From Crocinitomicaceae bacterium (GTDB lineage: Bacteria; Bacteroidota; Bacteroidia; Flavobacteriales_D; Crocinitomicaceae): 64,000 bases of DNA. This document shows, one piece after another, positions 61,798 through 64,000 of the stretch. A program made the position numbers and the translations under genes. The stretch lies in the NCBI GenBank assembly GCA_021740745.1, contig JAIOZF010000001.1:1-64000 (forward strand), in the 5' to 3' direction. Below the pieces are notes generated by a model that made no database searches, was not told the DNA's origin, and saw nothing but the letters and a program-made list of their open reading frames with translations. Numbering within the stretch: position 1 is the first letter of the stretch; every line of letters starts with the position of its first letter.

Positions 61798-61821
61798 GCA
61801 CGGCTGCAACCGTGCTTTTTT
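61798..61821. terminator. Rho-independent terminator after the excisionase-type gene
   Basis: GCACGG (61798-61803), loop CTGCAA, CCGTGC (61810-61815), flanked by T on the plus strand (61816-61821) and by TTTAATC on the minus strand. It begins three bases past the stop of the gene at 61824 and could work in both directions. Confidence 0.7.
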
Positions 61822-61823
61822 AT

Positions 61824-62111
61824 TTATGCACGTTTACGACGGAAAGTAATTGAAGAAGCTTCTTCAGCAATTTCATCTGTGCTTTTGCGAGGTTTTGAAA
61901 GTAACCACTCATCTATTTTCTCGCGATCAAAAAAGAGCTTACGACCTAAGGGTTGACTATGTGGTATTTTGCGCTGGGTAGTTAGCCGATGAATAGTTGT
62001 TTGTGAAAGACCTGTATAGATGACAAGCTCTTCTGTGTTTAGTACTTTCTTTTGAGCAAGCATTTGTTTTGCGAGATTCGAATATAAATCCGATGTGAAA
62101 TTTTCTTCCAT
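61824..62111 (-). CDS. Excisionase-type helix-turn-helix protein
   Basis: 95 aa. A MerR/HTH_17-like DNA-binding domain covers residues about 22-72: VLNTEELVIYTGLSQTTIHR (helix-turn-helix), then LTTQRKIPHSQPLGRKLFFD and REKIDEWLLSKP, which together are the signature of excisionase-family proteins. The basic tail ends FRRKRA. In mobilizable and conjugative elements of Bacteroidota such a protein directs excision together with a tyrosine recombinase; the recombinase is not in view. Confidence 0.88.
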   Translation of the reverse strand: MEENFTSDLYSNLAKQMLAQKKVLNTEELVIYTGLSQTTIHRLTTQRKIPHSQPLGRKLFFDREKIDEWLLSKPRKSTDEIAEEASSITFRRKRA

Positions 62112-62512
62112 TTTTGTTTCGATTTAAAGATGAGACATTGGCGCCTGTAATTGAATTCGAAGCAATGTTATGGAAGGTTTTTTTAATTGAAAATATGGAC
62201 GAAAGAGCATTTTGCGTATTGTCCATGTTTTTCTCCTTATTTTTTTCTCTATTGGCTTTTACAGTGTTCTTAACTTCTTAAAAAGAATTGTTTTTTTAAT
62301 GAACGTTATGTGTTTTGTCCATACAAAAAGACTTAAGACGGTTTAGTTCCTTAATTACGTAAGTATAATTTGGTTAATTAGAAAATTCCAAAGGGGAATG
62401 AAATAGATGCGATCCCTTTATAGTTATTAATTATTATCCATTAAATCACGAAAAAATAATGCATGACAATGACACCATTTCATAGGAAATAGGATATCGC
62501 CTGATGATTATT
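62112..62512. other. Intergenic region upstream of the excisionase-type gene
   Basis: About 400 bases without a credible gene. ATGGAC (62195-62200) faces GTCCAT (62221-62226), and GTCCAT recurs near 62317, so the hexamer may be a protein site. No promoter box is convincing. Confidence 0.3.
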
Positions 62513-62662
62513 CTAGCAGATTTTTTCAGAATTTATTTTGCACCGAAACTCCCACTCGTATTCCACACAAATTGTCATTGCATTATTGAAATCTTCTCGA
62601 CATTTTACCAACAATTCTAAAATTTCCATACCATCAAATTGAAATCGTAGTTGTAAAATCAT
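62513..62662 (-). CDS. Possible small protein of 49 aa
   Basis: Open frame from ATG at 62660-62662 to TAG: MILQLRFQFDGMEILELLVK then CREDFNNAMTICVEYEWEFR. It is acidic with ordinary codon use, beginning with a plausible strand-helix pattern, but has no recognised family and no clear ribosome site. It points towards the excisionase-type gene. It could be a real small element-borne gene or chance. Confidence 0.35.
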   Translation of the reverse strand: MILQLRFQFDGMEILELLVKCREDFNNAMTICVEYEWEFRCKINSEKIC

Positions 62663-62711
62663 TTTAATTTAACCGATGAAATAATTACATTGGTTAAATA
62701 ATTTAAGCGCA

Positions 62712-64000
62712 ATGAGGGATAACGCCAACTATTCAAAAAAAGAAAATGACGATTTAGAAGGAACACCCAGATATACTTCAAACTCAAAATTAGGTATAGG
62801 CGTTACTGAACACCTATTTAATAAATCAATGAGAGACTTAACAAGTATTGGCGCAATGTCTCAGCTAGCAAAGCAACAAAACGCAATTAGAGAAATGATA
62901 AAGATGCCCATTTCAAATACTTTAAAGGCATTATCCGCAGCAAGTATCATTTCAGAAATGTCAAAACATCAAAACGCTTTGAGGGAGAAGTATAATCACA
63001 TATTTAGCTTTCAAGACGCAATTCGAGAATTGTCCAAATCAGCACTTAGAGACATTTCGGATAATTCTGCATCATCCATCATTCTGGGAGGATCTGCAGC
63101 AAGCGCTCTTGCAAGACTAAAATATGAAAATTCTGGTGGGTTCAATCCCACCTCTTCCGCATTGAATTTTATAACATCTAATCCCAACTTATTCAACAAA
63201 CAAGTTTCAATCTTCGAAAAGCTAAACAAACATTTTCATGAGATAAATCAATTGAGTACTCCTTCATGGTTGGAACAAATTAGTTCTACTAAGGATTACT
63301 CAAAAGCAACTGCACTTTCTGCATTTGAAATTATAAGCGCAAACACACTTAGTCAAATCATAGGTGAATATCCTGACGAGCAGAATATTGAAAATCCGGA
63401 GGATGAGCTTGATAAAATGAGTTCGCTTATTCAAGAAAATAAGGCGTTGAAATTAGAAATAGAAAAGCTCCTAAAAAAAATAGCTTGTCCAACAAAGAGT
63501 AAAAGCTTAAAAAAACAATTGGCAGAACTTGAAGAGCCAATCAAGCAATTTTCGCATTATGTTCATCTGAACTTATTCAAATGCTCTGAAAAATGGACAT
63601 TAAGGACAACACACTATTTCATTTCTCTAGTGAGTTATCTTATTATTAGCATATATCTTTCTAAAAAACTAGAAAACCTCTTTTTTACTGATACTTCACC
63701 CACCCAAACAATTTTCAACAATAATGATGTAAATATTGACAACAGAAGAACCATTAATGTCTACGGATTTGACAACACTACCTTATGGGGACTAACTTCT
63801 AAAGATCTCAAGGTTTACCAAAGAAAAAGTGTGAAAACTAATTGCATTGGAATGGTTCTCTTTAAAACAACAGTTAGAATTTTAAGAAAGAAGGGGGAAT
63901 GGCTTTTTATTGAATCGGTAATTACCAAGTTCGACAAAAAAACCAAAGAGGAAGTCGAATTCGTTTCGAGAGGATGGGTCAAAAAAGATGCAATAGTATT
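62712..64000 (+). CDS. Membrane protein with helical repeats and SH3-like end (3' end cut)
   Basis: An uninterrupted frame of 429 codons runs from the ATG at 62712 through the right edge. Order: a polar start (MRDNAN), helical repeats with the recurring pattern S-x-x-x-K-x-Q-N-A-[IL]-R-E (AKQQNAIREM near residue 60, SKHQNALREK near 89, DAIRELSKSALRDIS near 103), a coiled coil (DELDKMSSLIQENKALKLEI, about 235-260), a membrane helix (FISLVSYLIISIYLSKKLEN, about 305-325) and an outer or luminal part. The last 60 residues (VLFKTTVRILRKKGEWLFIE, VSRGWVKKDAIV) look like a bacterial SH3 domain. No known family recognised. It is probably cargo of the mobile element. Confidence 0.75.
   Translation, partial: MRDNANYSKKENDDLEGTPRYTSNSKLGIGVTEHLFNKSMRDLTSIGAMSQLAKQQNAIREMIKMPISNTLKALSAASIISEMSKHQNALREKYNHIFSFQDAIRELSKSALRDISDNSASSIILGGSAASALARLKYENSGGFNPTSSALNFITSNPNLFNKQVSIFEKLNKHFHEINQLSTPSWLEQISSTKDYSKATALSAFEIISANTLSQIIGEYPDEQNIENPEDELDKMSSLIQENKALKLEIEKLLKKIACPTKSKSLKKQLAELEEPIKQFSHYVHLNLFKCSEKWTLRTTHYFISLVSYLIISIYLSKKLENLFFTDTSPTQTIFNNNDVNIDNRRTINVYGFDNTTLWGLTSKDLKVYQRKSVKTNCIGMVLFKTTVRILRKKGEWLFIESVITKFDKKTKEEVEFVSRGWVKKDAIV

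Noticed and set aside
61957-62226. Minus-strand frame overlapping the excisionase-type gene
   Set aside because: It is an out-of-frame shadow; the overlapping frame has the clear excisionase-type helix-turn-helix.
58771-64000. Integrase and left/right ends of the mobile element
   Set aside because: No tyrosine or serine recombinase and no convincing end repeats could be found within the window.

Overview
The window is chromosomal DNA of a member of the Bacteroidota, most likely a flavobacterial or Fluviicola-like lineage. The evidence is low G+C, promoters of the form TTG-N19..21-TAnnTTTG (no sigma-70 -35/-10 pairs), type IX secretion C-terminal sorting domains (type A at 19197-21260, gliding-type/type B at 34771-36150 and 45655-47046), MORN/YwqK-like repeat proteins, and the conserved acpP-fabF-rnc order. 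The genus is inferred, not proven.

Layout. 1-7100: housekeeping genes: fatty acid synthesis and RNase III (acpP-fabF-rnc), a nitroreductase, purN, a MarC membrane protein, a MORN-repeat protein, a LysE-type exporter and a small acidic protein. 7100-7631: gene-free DNA with several nested inverted repeats. 7632-11605: a two-gene unit, an AddB-like PD-(D/E)XK nuclease and an AAA ATPase with altered Walker motifs. 11820-16360: a four-gene sensory operon (stand-alone receiver protein, outer-membrane porin-like protein, short PstS-like periplasmic protein, large PAS histidine kinase). 16590-21260: a TraB/GumN protein, hutI, and a secreted CotH/P-domain protein. 21467-24438: tRNA-Leu(CAA) with its own promoter and terminator, followed by an accessory patch with two XRE regulators, an HNH-like protein and orphan genes, each regulator near a repeat-rich operator candidate.

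24894-47046: two giant secreted Rhs proteins (3095 and about 2969 aa). Each is followed by a small candidate immunity gene and then by a type IX-sorted protein. The two sorted proteins are paralogues whose last 710 or so bases are almost identical, so the locus is a duplicated three-gene module. 47210-58491: a MORN-type secreted protein, then a tightly packed operon for a complete type II secretion/type IV pilus-like machine: four prepilin-like proteins, platform protein, minimal prepilin peptidase, extension ATPase, secretin, GspL/PilN-, PilO- and PilP/GspC-like proteins and an unusual Fn3-like lipoprotein. No retraction ATPase is present.

58528-58755: a 12-bp minisatellite (10 exact units plus about 9 degenerate ones) separates this operon from an integrated mobilizable element (58771 to the right edge): MobB-type relaxase, MobC-like protein, candidate oriT, a degenerate DnaC/IstB-like protein, a winged-helix protein and an excisionase-type HTH protein. 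The plus-strand gene entering the right edge (62712-64000) encodes an unrecognised membrane protein with repeats and an SH3-like end, and may be cargo of that element. No integrase is visible; it may lie beyond the edge.

The most promising leads are the Bacteroidota type II-like machine with non-canonical prepilin leaders, the duplicated Rhs/immunity/T9SS module, the sensory operon, and the minisatellite that keeps a four-residue reading frame.
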